A DNA stretch of 64,000 nt from Strigamia acuminata (GCA_949358305.1 OX442319.1:4712001-4776000), one strand, 5' to 3'. Positions 20,646 to 32,458 are shown, numbered from the stretch's first letter. Made by a program: numbers and translations. The notes: generated from the letters alone by a model not told the origin.

Positions 20646-21209
20646 CGTGACCAACAGCTGGAACAATATGGAATATGGTCTTTCGGGTACAAAATTGGCT
20701 CATATTCAAACAACTAAACTCAATTTAAAACTGTGTTACTCGGAAGTAACATTGTTATGCACCAAATCATGTAAATTTGCAATATAATAATTTTTTTTTT
20801 TAAATAAAAAAACCAATTGTGAATTTTCTTTTATTTCGAATGTGTAATTTGAAAATGTGTTATTTTCGTGGAATGTAAAGTCAAAATAACAAACAATTTC
20901 GTTTTATTTGGAATGTTCAGTTTTTGGTTCTGTGGCGCCGGTGGCCCCATCGCTGGATCTTCCGCCTCAAACTGCGTGGTTCAAATTTTAACGATTAAAC
21001 CTCCGCTTTATTTTATTTATTTTATTTTATTTATTTATTCAGCAACCTCGAGAGCGTCAGTGAGAATTGAGCGATGGCTATTGCGATTGTAACAATATAA
21101 GTTTTGCCATTAAATTTGAGAATGAACTAACAAATACAGCGGATCCTCTTTCTAGACTGTTTAAGAATTGAATGAAAACCTGAAAGGTCTATTGAAAATT
21201 GATGGAACA
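20646..21209. other. Spacer; no gene recognised
   Basis: AT-rich, with a TTTTATTTAT tract at about 21005-21040 ending in CAG. An open frame around 20870-21090 has no recognisable domain. Confidence 0.4.
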
Positions 21210-21296
21210 ATGTCAAAGTCGAAGTTTGTAGTCAAAGATCAGAACAAAAATTTCTTTAAATAGCAACTGTAAGTTCCAAATTATCATTGCTTTACG

Positions 21297-21660
21297 ATGT
21301 GTTACATCGGCCCCATCCTCGCCTATTTTTTCGCCGGTCTAGTGACGGTAACGGGTCAGGATTATTTCACACGGGTGACACCGTCGCCCTATGTTGCTCC
21401 CCCGTCTTATTATGACCCCCCCAGTTACCTATGTCGCTCTCCCGTCACGTTATGTCCCCCCGAAATATGTCGCTCCCGCGCCGATATATGTCGGCCCCCC
21501 TCCGCAATATGTCGCTCCTGCGGCGCAATATCACACACTACTAGATGGGTATTATATTTCAAACCCAGCATTACCTGATTACTTTGAGCAAGTACGACCA
21601 GGAAGCCAACTTGTCTACTTACCCGAATGTCCACAATCATTAAATTTAAAGGAGAATTAA
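21297..21660 (+). pseudogene. Secreted Pro/Tyr-rich protein, frameshifted (locus 2)
   Basis: From ATG 21297 the frame gives a signal-peptide-like start (MCYIGPILAYFFAGLVTVTG) followed by mature PYVAPPSYYDPP. The frame then shifts in a C run at 21415-21422, after which another frame continues with PxYV repeats (KYVAPAPIYVGPPPQYV), DGYYISNPALPDYFEQV and RPGSQLVYLPE to TAA at 21658. About 85 bp upstream of the ATG and the whole coding text are repeated at 27654-28010. Repeated P-x-Y-V units resemble cuticle, chorion or silk-like structural proteins, but no specific family is recognised. Confidence 0.6.
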
Positions 21661-22060
21661 CTTCATGTGCAGAGAATTTTATCCATATGGAAATTTAATG
21701 GAAGTTTAATGTGAGCATTTTAGCATAAACACAATCAGTAGACTTTATATAAAATTAAAGTGAATGTTTTAATTAAACACTTTGTAACATGCAATACAAA
21801 TCATTAACTTAAATGTTAAATTTAAAGGTTTACAAAGATTATTTTATCTAAGTAATGAATAACACTTCAACTGAAAAAGGTTTACAAAAATACAAAAAAT
21901 CGAACCGACAGTTTCCGAATCTCCACTCTGTGTTGTCCGAGTAAAATGAATTTTAACGGCAATGTTTAACTTTATTGCTTTCTTTTTTATAAGTTGAAAG
22001 TTCAAGATACGTTTTCCTCAATCATGGTGTTGGAGGAAAAAATGATTTAATCCACCGGAA
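21661..22060. other. AT-rich spacer
   Basis: Downstream of the Pro/Tyr-rich pseudogene. Nothing recognised beyond AT-rich sequence. Confidence 0.4.
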
Positions 22061-22423
22061 TTACCTCTGGGAATTTTGTATCTGTTCACATTTCTGCCTA
22101 AGCACCCTTATACAGATCATCACAGGAAAGTTGTTGTGGGTGAGGAACAGCTGATGAAGATCGATTACGTACTCGCTTGTGATTAAGTAAATCTTTTCGC
22201 AAAGACAATTTCTGCTTGATTCTACCTGATTTAGATTCACTTGATAGTGAATAACAGGACCCGGTTGAGATGCATCATCGATTAGAGTTGCTGGTTGATT
22301 GATTAGAGTTGTTGGTTGATTGATCGATGGTGGTTTGACAATTCTGCTTGATCCTGCCTTATTTAAATCTACTTGGAAGTGAATAACAGGATCTGATACA
22401 GGTGCTGATTGATCATTTGACAT
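22061..22423 (-). CDS. Unrecognised 120-aa ORF with internal repeat
   Basis: A minus-strand ATG at 22423 (MSNDQSAPVSDPVIHFQVDL) opens 120 codons. A block of about 39 residues is repeated (PVIHFQVDLNKAGSSR and PVIHYQVNLNQVESSR), and a NQP(T/A)TLI motif occurs twice. The C-terminus is hydrophobic then basic. It may be a fragment of a retroelement or of a host gene; no domain is recognised. The repeat at both DNA and protein level is the only sign that it was once coding. Confidence 0.3.
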   Translation of the reverse strand: MSNDQSAPVSDPVIHFQVDLNKAGSSRIVKPPSINQPTTLINQPATLIDDASQPGPVIHYQVNLNQVESSRNCLCEKIYLITSEYVIDLHQLFLTHNNFPVMICIRVLRQKCEQIQNSQR

Positions 22424-24985
22424 TGTTGTTGTTGATGGTTAATGAAATCAGGAACTGGTGCTGAATCATCGATCCAACTTACTCGTTGAATGCAAGTTTG
22501 AGCTCAGACTAGATGATTGAAAATATCAGAATAATCATAATCCCAACCTGGTGTGAAATTGAGTATATTTTCACCATCATCATTTTCTAGTCGTGGTTCG
22601 AGAGTTTTCAGTTGTGGAAAAAGCACATCCTCAATTTCTTTTAGCAGGTCTTCTATTTCTCAAATACTGTGTGTGAGCTTTGGTCACCCTCTCAACGTGT
22701 CCACGTCACCTCAACGTCGCCACATTGGCGCCTAGCCATCCGGGTGACACGTTGACCCGATGACATGTCTGCATTCCTTTCCCCTCCACCTATTGCAACG
22801 TTACACGTTCGTTTCTTGATGTATACTGTATATTTTCGTTGGTTTTCGAATAAAGGCAGTCAAATTGGTTACACTAAACCCAACGCTTCGTACTGACTCA
22901 CACTGTGATTCCATTCCACGACTCAATCTTTATCAAGCGCTTGCAACAAGTGAAGTGAAAAGGCTAGGGATTGATGGCTATGATTTTGCATAGGATGTGC
23001 ATTCTGCCATGCGCAGAAACCTCAGTTCAAGTTCCCATTTTGTCAGTTTCAATCACATCAATAATCACTCAAAAAAACAGGATTGATTTGTGATAACATT
23101 GACATAGCATTTGTGCTCACTTCTAGTGTTGTTTGCTAAACTACATTAGATTTTACATTTTCATGCAACTAAGCAACCATAGTTGTGTGATTCCCTATCT
23201 TGCTCAAAGCAGCCAGCTTTGAGACAGATTTTGTGTAAGAAGATAGAAGCAGATCGAGGCTCAGCCGCAGCTTACAGAATTCCAGCACAGAGGTCCCAAA
23301 TTGCGTTGATGTCGCCGAGCACATACGAGTTTCTGTGGCCTACGGAGTCTTTCAACAGAGTCCCGAATCGTGAACCACGTCCGGAGAGGCAAAGAAATCA
23401 CGTCGCCTAGCCGCCTACGAAACTCCATTGCTGGAGTTTTCCGAATAGCCAGCCAACGTGATCGCAATCATGAGGAGAATTGAAATTGCATACGAAATCG
23501 TGCCTTGATTGCCTCGATTGCCCGAATTATTTCGGATTCGACTCGCCTATTTGCGAATTCAGTTTTATTTTGGAGAAACAACAAGTTTGTCGTTGTTTCG
23601 CCGCCATTTGCCGTTTAAGAGAAGACAAAGCGCGACTTTGTTAAGCCATCCACGTCACAAAGATTTCCCTTATTTTTTCATAATTTTAAGAACATTTTAT
23701 TTTCATATTAGTTTTTATGTCACTTATTAATTGAGAAAATTTTTTCGTTATTACTGCAAGATTTGTAGTATTATAATTTATTCCAACCGCCGAATAAAAA
23801 AACATTTGAGAACATTAAATCTGTTTATTTTAGTAATTGTTTTTTTCGTGTGAGAAGAAGAGCAACCTGTTATGACTTTAATTTTAGATAGTAATTTTAG
23901 GGTCACGACATGGTATTTCTTTAAAGCTAGTTATCCTTCCGCTTCACTTGAATTTAAGTTCTCCTGTAAATTTATCAATCAATCAGAAATAAGATCAAAC
24001 TTGCACAAACAGGTTTGAACTTGTTTGAATCGAATTGAAAAACAAGTCACTATGTTTAAAAATAGATTGTGAAAGCACAATCAGCGATAAAAATAGATTT
24101 TGAAAAAAACAATAAGTTGTTGTCAGTTTGTATAAGATCAGAATAATTCATACAAAAAGTTATTACAAGAAGCACAATAGCAGCTCGTGTGCATGCACAT
24201 TTCAGCAAAAAAGATCCACTCTTTCTTCACCAAATCAAAAAGAAAAATGTTAAAGTAATATATTTTTAGATCTAAAAGTTATTAACATCATTGGAATCAC
24301 CCTTAAATTCTTTTCTGGAAACATATTTTAATGAACGAGACATACACTTATCAAGAGTTGGGGTGACAATATTTTGAGCCTAGATAACACCCAACAGATG
24401 TGCACATGCATGCACAAGCACCATCCGCACCAGCACGCGCACCATCCACAGCACTACCAACACTACGACCGGAACAGTGGCTAAATGATGCACCATCACC
24501 TTCTGAGGGTGCATATACTTGTAGTGTATACTCCACCCGGTGACATTGGAACTGTTATTGGAAAAAGGATTTACAAAGGGAAAAGGATAAATGATATTAA
24601 AACAGTTATTAGAAAAATTATACAGAGGAAAAATGGATAGGATTAAAGATGGGAAAATAATGATTGGAAAAAGAATTATTAGAAGATGGACTTGGGCATT
24701 CATCTGAAACTAATGGAAAATGATGCAATACTTCATTGGTCTATACAATATACTGCAAAAGTTAGCTTAATGGATCAATTGAGACAAACAACTCACTATT
24801 CTCAAACAATAAACTCTGACATAATCGAACATAGAGATTGTTTTGACAGACCAACGAGGGAAAAGAGGAAGACGAGACTTGACTAGAAATAGCCTTGTTT
24901 GAACTTGGGGGCAGTGAGAGAAAATAATAATGGGAATTAAAACAAAGGCCAAGTCAAAGAACTAGAAGTAGGTAACTGAAAAGTC
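22424..24985. other. 2.5 kb without recognised gene; LTR-like block near 22.7-22.9 kb
   Basis: Around 22670-22900 a GC-richer block contains a TATACTGTATATTTT stretch and AATAAAGG, reminiscent of an LTR U3-R-U5. No partner copy or target duplication was found. 22900-24985 contains AT-rich spacer, a purine-rich stretch at 24560-24680, and small open frames with no recognisable product. Confidence 0.35.
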
Positions 24986-25397
24986 TGTGACCGTCAGGCC
25001 ACCTGGGGTGACCTATGTCACTGCCATACACCGCCATACGGCCCCAAGATCACCCCCCTCATTGGGCAGGGTGATCTAGCCCAGGGAAAGGAGGGAGCTG
25101 AGTGGTGTGGTGAGGAGTTGCAGAGAGAGAGAGTGCGGACACCGACCAGGACAGTCGTGTGTTGAGAGAGTTCCAGGGTGTTGTAGTATCGAGGGGACAA
25201 GGCGTGTCCCGGCTGTGAAGACTGCACTACTTCCCATTTACCACAGAGATGCTCAGTATCTGGTTTACTCCATGATGCAGCTTCCATGAGTGGCTATTGT
25301 AGGTCGTAGATAAGTACGACATGAATGTAATGTTCAACCGACTAATAAAGGCCAACCAACCAATATTGTGGGAGTCGCCGTTATTTAAGTGAGTATG
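24986..25397. other. LTR-like GC-rich block before gag-bearing element
   Basis: Starts TGTGACCGTCAGG and is GC-rich, with a GA microsatellite (around 25125) and AATAAAGG at about 25344. It lies about 1 kb upstream of a Gypsy gag and could be that element's 5' LTR. No second copy is in the window, so this stays tentative. Confidence 0.3.
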
Positions 25398-25446
25398 CGT
25401 CCCAAACTAGTGCTTTCAGTCCCGTTTGCACTAGCCAAGACCATAG
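25398..25446. repeat. 46-49 bp repeat, copy 1 (partner 27603-27653)
   Basis: Contains ACTAGTGCTTTCAGTCCC and GCACTAGCCAA, matching 27603-27653 except for a 2-base indel and a few substitutions. The two copies bracket the gag fragment. Confidence 0.75.
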
Positions 25447-26393
25447 CCTGAAACACGCGATTTTAGCGTTTTCAGCAGGGGTTAAAACTGGTGGTAGACG
25501 TGGACACCAGCGCAAAGGAAAACGTACGCCGTAGCATTCGTAGCTGTGGGGCGCAATGATAAAATTCCATTAAAAAGTGATATATGCTGTTTTTTCTACT
25601 TGGTTCTGGCGTGAATAATTTAGAACACGAAGAGAAAGACAAACCGTGGGATTGTGTTTGTTAGTTTGGGAGTGTCAGATAACTTCCAGTCGCTAATTTT
25701 CTATCTTTGGGGCGTGGATAAGTACCAAAAGGTGTTCGCTAATTTTTTATTTTTTGGGGCGTGGATTAAAAACCAAAAAGTGTTCGCTAATTTTTTACTT
25801 TTGGGGCGTGGATTAAAAATACCAAAGTATAACCGCTAATTTTATCTTTTGGGGCGCAGAGAAGAGCCAAAATTTAATGCTTTTGCCAGTTTTCTACATT
25901 TTTGTATATTTATGACAGGTTGCTGTGCAGAACAGAGGCAGGATTGCCTCTACATCAATAGTTTTATTGATAGGGATTGAGTTGTCACAATGCCGACCCC
26001 TACTTTAACTATTGCAATTTTAATTGTTAAGAAGGGACAAAAAGGATTAGGCTCTGGAGAAACAGGATGACATTTATGGCACCCTTTGTTCTTCGAGTCA
26101 CAGCCTTTTGTCCAAAAAATCTAAAAATACTCTAGGCGGACCTGAGATTGCCCAAGGCCCACCAGAAGGTCATTAACTAGTCACTACCCTTGGAGGGTGG
26201 AGCTGACAGCATTGGTAAAGTCTTAAGTTGACCTAGTTGTAGGCGACTGTGACTGGCTGCAGCTAATCACCTGACATTGAATTGGTTTGCAGAGTGCTAG
26301 TGGACGAAAGTTCTCTCTTCACTCACGGTTAAGACACGGTCTCAATCACGCTCTCCAAAACGTCGATCTAGATCTTTGACTAAAAAAGCAGCA
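25447..26393. repeat. Gag leader region with 46-48 bp tandem repeat (x4)
   Basis: Units beginning CGCTAATTTT and containing TTGGGGCG recur at 25691, 25737, 25785 and 25833 (period 46-48, increasingly degenerate). The remainder up to the gag ATG at 26394 has no gene and probably represents the leader. Confidence 0.7.
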
Positions 26394-27600
26394 ATGGATC
26401 CTGATTTGAATCCAGAGTTGGCCGAGAAATTGGCCGACTTGCTCGGGATTGATGCGGGTGACTTCGGGTCACAGCACGATCTCGAAGAAGCAATAAGAGA
26501 GCTCCTTGCAACGCGACAGCAGGCGTTGAACGACGCCGCTGCCGCGCGTAGGGAAGCAGAACTCTCCGACCATTTGGCATCTGAAACACGTCAAGCGTTT
26601 CAGGATGCCGAAAGGCAGAACGAGATTCTCAAAGATTCGCGATCAAAGGACGCCTTGACTCACCACAATGAGTTGAAAACCCTTGAGGCGAAATATTATA
26701 AGATAAAATATAAATTTGCTAACGGTCGTGGCGCGAGTGTGCTCGATTCGGGCGCGGAGTCGGACATTAGTTCGGTGGCCTCCGCTTCCGATGACTTGAA
26801 CTCGTTTGCGCCAAACGACTCTCAACCGATCAATCCACGATTGATGCAAGCAATACCCGGTCAGAAGGTGAGGAGGTGGACTACTCCACCCCTTGCTGCG
26901 GACGTTTCAATGCATCTCGGGGTTGACGTACCTACTGATAAAGTAATATTGCAACCTACGGTTCCCACATCTAAAGGCTTGCCGGATGTGGAACAACTAA
27001 CAAAGCATGTTCGCAGATACGAATGGATCCATTTTCGGACGATCGCACAGCGGCGAGGACGTTTTTGATTCGATTGCGGTCAAACCTGTCCTTCGCTGAA
27101 TTGCAGCTCAATTATGTGGCCTGGCGGTTCCTGTCAAGATTCTTTGCAGGTGACGCGCTATGGTGGTGGCAATCGACGATGCCCGTAAAGACCTGGGACG
27201 AATTCGAAATTGCCTTCCAGACCCGTTTCGCACCTTCCAACAGCCAACTACTTGCAAAAGTGGTGACGATCAAGCAAGCGAAGGATGTCACAGCACTACA
27301 GATATGGACGGACCTGGACGCGTTATTCAATCAGATGCAGGTACCAATAGCTGACGAGTACAAAATTAATTACGCTTTGGCAGCTATGACGAAGGAAACG
27401 TGCACCATGGCGGCGAACACCTTAGCATGGGATCACTCTTGGCTAGATTTGAAGCGCTCCTGTACACGTTTCGCCCTAGCAGCTTTGGCCATGGAAAGGT
27501 TTCGTGACCCGACCAGTGTGATAATACCACATTGGCACGTGCCACAGACCCAGACACAACCAAAGTTTGCAGATTTGAAGAGCGGAGATAGAACTACCAT
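26394..27600 (+). pseudogene. Gypsy gag with one frame break
   Basis: Translation from 26394 gives MDPDLNPELAEKLADLLGID, an Ala/Glu-rich coiled coil, an acidic Ser-rich linker and an HVRRYEWI-like entry to the capsid. After a frame change at about 27030-27070 the capsid-like part continues: FLIRLRSNLSFAELQ, GDALWWWQSTMPVKTWDEFE and FQTRFAPSN, typical of Ty3/Gypsy capsid (W..F...F..RF). No zinc knuckle or pol follows; the copy stops at the 46-bp repeat. Confidence 0.8.
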
Positions 27601-27602
27601 GA

Positions 27603-27653
27603 GGTCCCTAACTAGTGCTTTCAGTCCCCTGTTTGCACTAGCCAAAACCATAG
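27603..27653. repeat. 46-49 bp repeat, copy 2
   Basis: Partner of 25398-25446. It marks the switch from gag to the Pro/Tyr-rich locus. Confidence 0.75.
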
Positions 27654-27740
27654 CAGTCAAAGTCAAAGTTTGTGTCAAAGATCAGAACAAAAATTTCTTT
27701 AAATAGCAACTGTAAGTTCCAAAATTATCATTGCTTTACG

Positions 27741-28172
27741 ATGTGCCGCATCATCGTCTGTCTTTTCGCCGCAGTATATTTTTCACGGGTGACACTGGCA
27801 CCCTATGTTGGTCCCCCGTCCTCATATCACGATCCCCCCCCAGTTACCTATCTCGCTCTCCCATCCGGTTATGTCCCCCAAAAATATCACATATTTCTAA
27901 ATGATGGGTATTATATTTCTAACACAGCAGTACCTAATTCATTTGAGCGGGTGCGACCAGGGAGCAAACTTATATACTTTCCCAGACCTCCTGAATCGCC
28001 TCTTCACACCTCATCTGTACCTCAACCAATGGAACCACGCTTAATTTGTCATCCTGAAAAGCCACAAAGGATTGGTGGAGGATGGAAACTGATTATGCTA
28101 ATGTCGCGGAAGCGACAATGCATAAAAAATAATAATCAAAAGATTAAAGGTGTAGACAATGTTATTCTTTAG
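27741..28172 (+). pseudogene. Pro/Tyr-rich secreted protein relative (locus 3)
   Basis: An ATG at 27741 starts MCRIIVCLFAAVYFSRVTLA, signal-peptide-like, followed by PYVGPPSSYHDPPPVTYLAL, then DGYYISNTAVPNSFERV and RPGSKLIYFPRP, as in locus 2. It is in one frame for 143 codons, with eight C in the homopolymer where locus 2 has seven. It lacks several PxYV units present in locus 2, and after IYFPRPPESP it diverges into a basic tail. The upstream 85 bp are shared with locus 2. It may be intact, but its position beside truncated gag and its altered tail argue for a transposed, probably inactive copy. Confidence 0.5.
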
Positions 28173-29735
28173 ACAAATGTGGCACAAAGGGGAAAGGAAT
28201 GTGAACACTTCTTTGAATGGAAGACAATGCCTAGAGGCATAGACTAGGAGAGCTGAGGTTTGGATTGGAATGACCTCATTAAGAGCTGACCCTCCATCTC
28301 AAAAATAGTGGAAAGTTTCAGCTAGATGAGATAATTTGAATTAAGCATTAAATAGGTAATTGGATTTGAAATTAGATGGATAATTGGATTTGGTAATAGT
28401 CTTAATTCTTTAACTCTTTCTCCTTCTAATCATTATATTTCGATTATGAAATAAAGAAATGTTGAATGGGTTGGTGACTAAATATTCTTAATCACATAAT
28501 AAAAGTGTTTTTAAACATCCATAATAATGTTCTTGATTTTAGAGTAGGAAATATTATGTGTTTTGATAAAGGAATGTCCTTTGTTATCTGGCTTGGTGGA
28601 TGAAAGACAATGAAAGTGCCTGAGGAAATCCAAAGAAAAAGACAATAAACAATACGAAATTCAGTGACAAGGCCTCATTAATGAGAAAACTGACAGGTGA
28701 CCTGGGTGCTGGGAAAGCCCTGTGGCTATATTAAAAGACTGTTATGCGTGGAGGAATTAGATGATTAGTGGGCGTGTACCAAAAGTGATATGGTAAACTA
28801 AGACCTTTTAGAGAGACACTCGTGACAGGAGAGCTAGACTTGTTGGTTGTGCAGCTCTTTGCGAGTTTATTCCTATCAGACAGTTCTCACAATTTGCCTG
28901 AAAGCAGCCATGGCTGATTGTTTCTTGACAACTGTACGAGATCCGGTGCATCCAACAACCCACAAGTAACCCGTGTCGAGAAGCTGCCCAGCGATGCCAG
29001 TGACCGACCGAGAGATAGAGTTGCAACCAACCACACCCACAGAAGGGACGCTTGACTGTTTCTACTTCAACCAGGAAGGAAACCATTGACTAGACTTGAC
29101 CTTCTGCTGAGAGAGAGAGACTGACCACAGGTGGAAGACCACACCCACAAGGACTCGATCTGACAATCAGTAAATCACCTCAGGCCAGACAGACAGTTTG
29201 TAACACTTTTGATTTGAATGTATTTAAATCTATTGTTTTTATTGTTCTTATATGTGGTGGATTCTTTCTGAGAATTACCGGTGGTGGTGAAATCAAGGTG
29301 TTTTGGAGATATAAAGGGTATTATTGTTCTTTGTTGTAATTTTTAGGGGTTTTAAGAAATCATTAAAGGTGTCATTAGGTTTAAAAAAGTCTCATTATTG
29401 TATCACAACACAACGTCCAAGCACTTATAGAAATTAGTTTTCGCTCAACTCAAAATTGGGCAAGAAACCTAGATTAATTTTAATCAGTGACATTTTAACA
29501 TATTGTTTACACAGGGTCACGTGACATTTTGGCGTGCTTAACAGGATTTGATTAAAATTAATAAGGATTGATTAGGGTTAGATTAGGATTAATAGGAATT
29601 AACGAATTTAGAAAAAAATTAGAAAAAGTGCTTAAAAGAGGCGTCTGTGATAGAGACAAAGAGAATAGAGAAAGAGTTTTTGTTGGGATTGTCGGGTGAA
29701 GAGATTTGGGATCATTAGAGAATCCATTTGAGAGA
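28173..29735. other. LTR/leader-like region before gag; no gene
   Basis: The region has patches of CT and GA repeats and a TGGCGTGCTTAACAGG stretch at about 29530 that could be a primer-binding site (it starts TGG, about 200 bp before gag). No repeated LTR was found. Open frames are short and unrecognised. Confidence 0.3.
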
Positions 29736-31162
29736 ATGGCAGTAGCTAGGAGTGTAAATGTAAATTTGGTCGCCCTTTTTTCGGGTGATCATAAAAAAGC
29801 CAAGGTAGGCACATTCCTGACCCAGGTCAAGTTGGTAGGAGCTAAAATTGTATGGAATGAAGCAACCTTATGCATTGTTGCAAGGGCGCGGTGCAGAGAT
29901 AAGGCTCTGGCGTTTTTATCTGCCAACAATGCAGTAAATACTACTGGGGATTGGAAGCTATTTAAAAAACAGCTTATGGCTTATTTTAAGCCAAAATCAA
30001 ACCTGGTTCAGTTAGAGATCGCCTTTAATTCCTGCGTAAAAAGAGGAATCCGTCACGGAGTTCGCAACAAGGCTGTCGCGACCAGCAGACGACATGGCCG
30101 AGGGCAACCCCTTGGTTAAGACTGCACTGTCAATCCTAACGAAAACACAATTTGTGTCACGAGTTAAATGCTCGGATCAGACGGCTACTATTGACTTCCA
30201 ACCCGGCTGTGAACGAGGCTACCCTAGAGGAAGTGAACAAAATTTCCAGTGGAGTCAAACCCACCAGTAAGCTGAGGGCAATTGGAACTGCGAAAAAGGA
30301 AAAGGAAAAAGCGAAAGGAAAAGGAAAAGATAAAAGTCACGAACATCTGTTGAAAAAAATTCAAGAATTGAAACAATATGTCAGAGCGTTTCAAGGAGGG
30401 GCTGAATCACGAGATCAACCGGGAAGAGCTCACACCGCTAGTCCCGAGAGCCAGCGGGGGACATGTTTCAAACGTGAAAAATTGGAGCACATGGCTCGAG
30501 ACTGTAGAGGGAACACTGCGGGGACAAACCCAGATGCCCGAACGGTACCAACCTGCTACAAGTGTGGGGGGAGGGACCATTTGTCACGGGATTGTCGTAA
30601 TGCACAGACTGACGTGGTTTGTGACCATTGTAAGAAATCTGGTCACTCAGCTAACATGTGTTGGACTAAAAACCCAAATTTACGGTCGGCTTTGCACAGA
30701 GTTCAGGGCGAGAAAAGGGAAGAGTATCACAGTGAGGCGGGGTTAGAAATCTCGACTCACAACTCTGACTCAGATTTTAATTACGGGGTTGTCACTAGAG
30801 ATCACCAGATATCAGTGATACATGACAAGAGTTATACCGACAGACCCTCCCTCCCGGAGCAGGTGGAAACCACAGATGTGAATTTAGAAATCAGTTTGGG
30901 TGATGATAAAGCGTGGTCAGATTTAGGCCTACAAACCATCCATCAACCCATGAGCAGTTGGAAGTGGCTTGGAAAAACTCAACCACCCAACAGAACTTAT
31001 GTGAGAGCTGTCAACAAGCAAGTGGATCATTTTTTCAATCCGAATTCAGGAGGAAAAATGACACTGTGTTACCATGAGTACACGAGTGAACTGTTTGACA
31101 GAAAATACTTTGCTGAAGGAAATGAGCCAGTGGAGAGCACACACGGTGCATCCCTTGATTGA
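29736..31162 (+). pseudogene. Gypsy gag with zinc knuckles, multiple frame breaks
   Basis: The N-terminal part (NLVALFSGDHKKAKVGTFLT, then WNEATL and WKLFKKQLMAYF) resembles the gag at 33295 of the intact element, so the two belong to one clade. Between about 30040 and 30200 the frame changes at least twice. The C-terminal part has a Lys-rich stretch and three CCHC candidates: CFKREKLEHMARDC (second Cys lost), CYKCGGRDHLSRDC and CDHCKKSGHSANMC, the last two intact. It ends in a TGA at 31160. Confidence 0.75.
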
Positions 31163-31633
31163 GGGAAAACAAATCATCGCAATGGTGGCGTGGAGAGCCG
31201 GCGAGACAGAGTTCGCCTCATCGACATACCACAACTCCCACTGGGACTTCCGCGTAAGGCCTGGAGAGAAGAGAACTTCGAGGTGGAGTTAGCCGCGTTT
31301 GCAGAAAGATACGGAGATGAGCCAAAGTGGTCTATTTTGCTACTGTGCATCGCTTGTTCATCATTTGTGATTTTAATATTAACATTTTGCCTCCTTAATA
31401 TTAAATATTTCGTGAAACTCTGTTTTGTGAAACTGTATAGAATTAAGGTATTTTGGTTGGGTCTCGAAGTAGGATACTGGTTTGTAGTTTTTGAGAGGAT
31501 TATTTGTGCCCTTGAAATCATCAAACCTTGCCTCTACCATTGCACATTGACAGTTGTATTTTTGTGCATTTATTCGTGCATCAGGCAGTTTATTTGCACG
31601 ACCGTGCCCGCCGCAAAGTATCCAGGGACCTAG
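31163..31633 (+). pseudogene. Transmembrane ORF following gag (possible env tail)
   Basis: The same frame as the gag C-terminus continues past a single TGA. It passes through LPLGLPRKAWREENFEVELA and a soluble stretch ending GDEPKW to a strongly hydrophobic segment (SILLLCIACSSFVILILTF) with more hydrophobic sequence behind. In env-bearing Gypsy elements the env C-terminus ends in a single membrane anchor. Here pol would have to be missing, so this could be a gag-env deletion derivative. Alternatively, the hydrophobic run is coincidental AT-rich translation. Confidence 0.35.
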
Positions 31634-31789
31634 GTGCCGTTTATTTCCAAACACACTCCTTGATTAGTCAATTGTTTAGTTGGGGTCACTAACTGTCCTA
31701 TCGTCCTTTTGAGGTTTTCCGCTTTGAATTTTTGAATTCTTCGACAACTGCAACTAATATTTTCACGTGCTCTGCTCTTCGATAGCGTC

Positions 31790-32266
31790 ATGCCTGAGAA
31801 GTCAGCTGGTCATTTTTCCATAGAGAAGCTCAATTCGAACAATTATGAATCGTGTAGCCAGAATATTCGATTTTTACTTTTGAAGAAAGGCATGAAGGCC
31901 TTTATTGATTAAAAGCCGCCTGTAAAGAACGACACATGGACCCTTTAACAAAAACAGCATCACGACGACAAGGAATCTCGTGCTCAGGCGTTGTTGAGCA
32001 TTTTTGTTAATAATGATTATCAAGAGATGGAACTCGCTTGCAAAACAGCTAGAGAAGTCCTTAGTAAGACTTTTCAACCAACGACTCGTGCTTATAAGGC
32101 CCTCATGCGACGCGAATTTTTGCAAATGTGTCTTGGCCCAAATGAGCAAATGATTCAACCGATATACCATTGGTCTGACACTGATTTCACCATGAAGAAT
32201 GTCGGTGATCACCTTTTTTCTGAATATAATCATTTGAAGATGAAGCAAGCGGATCCTGTTGCATAA
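31790..32266 (+). pseudogene. Copia-type gag fragment
   Basis: The translation from ATG 31790 gives FSIEKLNSNNYESCSQNIRF and LLLKKGMKAFID, the typical start of Ty1/Copia gag (KLxxxNYxxW). It continues through two in-frame stops to ELACKTAREVLSKTF and RREFLQMCL, then NVGDHLFSEYN. The Trp of NYxxW is Cys here. No pol follows, only the repeat of the next entry. Confidence 0.75.
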
Positions 32267-32390
32267 AATATGCGTAAAGGTTTAAATATATCTTTTTTTT
32301 AGACTTTTTCCATCACAATTTAAGGACAATCAATCAAAATGTTCTCGACAAAGGCTATTATTATATTTGCAATAACGACAATGGTGATAT
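32163..32390 (+). repeat. 228-bp repeat R1 (partner 43315-43541)
   Basis: About 90 percent similar to 43315-43541. It covers the end of the Copia gag, a TATA-like region (TTTAAATATA here, TATAAATA in the partner), and a start codon with a signal-peptide-like sequence. The copies diverge exactly after GGTGATAT. Confidence 0.85.
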
Positions 32391-32458
32391 CGAACGATAT
32401 ACCTGTAGGTCTAAAGACCTTTTATATTGTCGATTTCAAATGTTTACGTTATGTTTAA
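32339..32458 (+). CDS. 39-aa ORF with signal-peptide-like start
   Basis: ATG 32339 to TAA 32456. MFSTKAIIIFAITTMVIS is a good signal-peptide candidate, followed by 21 residues with one Cys. The partner at 43490 shares the first 17 codons (MLLTNAIIVFAITTMVI) and then diverges. It may be the first exon of a small secreted protein gene copied with its promoter, or the remains of one. A GTCTAA site after codon 22 could be a donor. Confidence 0.3.
   Translation: MFSTKAIIIFAITTMVISNDIPVGLKTFYIVDFKCLRYV

Noticed and set aside
22670..22900. Solo LTR
   Set aside because: LTR-like composition and AATAAAGG, but no TG...CA boundaries with duplication and no partner; kept only as a note.
21297..28172. 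Pro/Tyr-rich loci as silk or venom genes
   Set aside because: Too short, no diagnostic repeats or cysteine framework; only a secreted Pro/Tyr-rich family can be supported.
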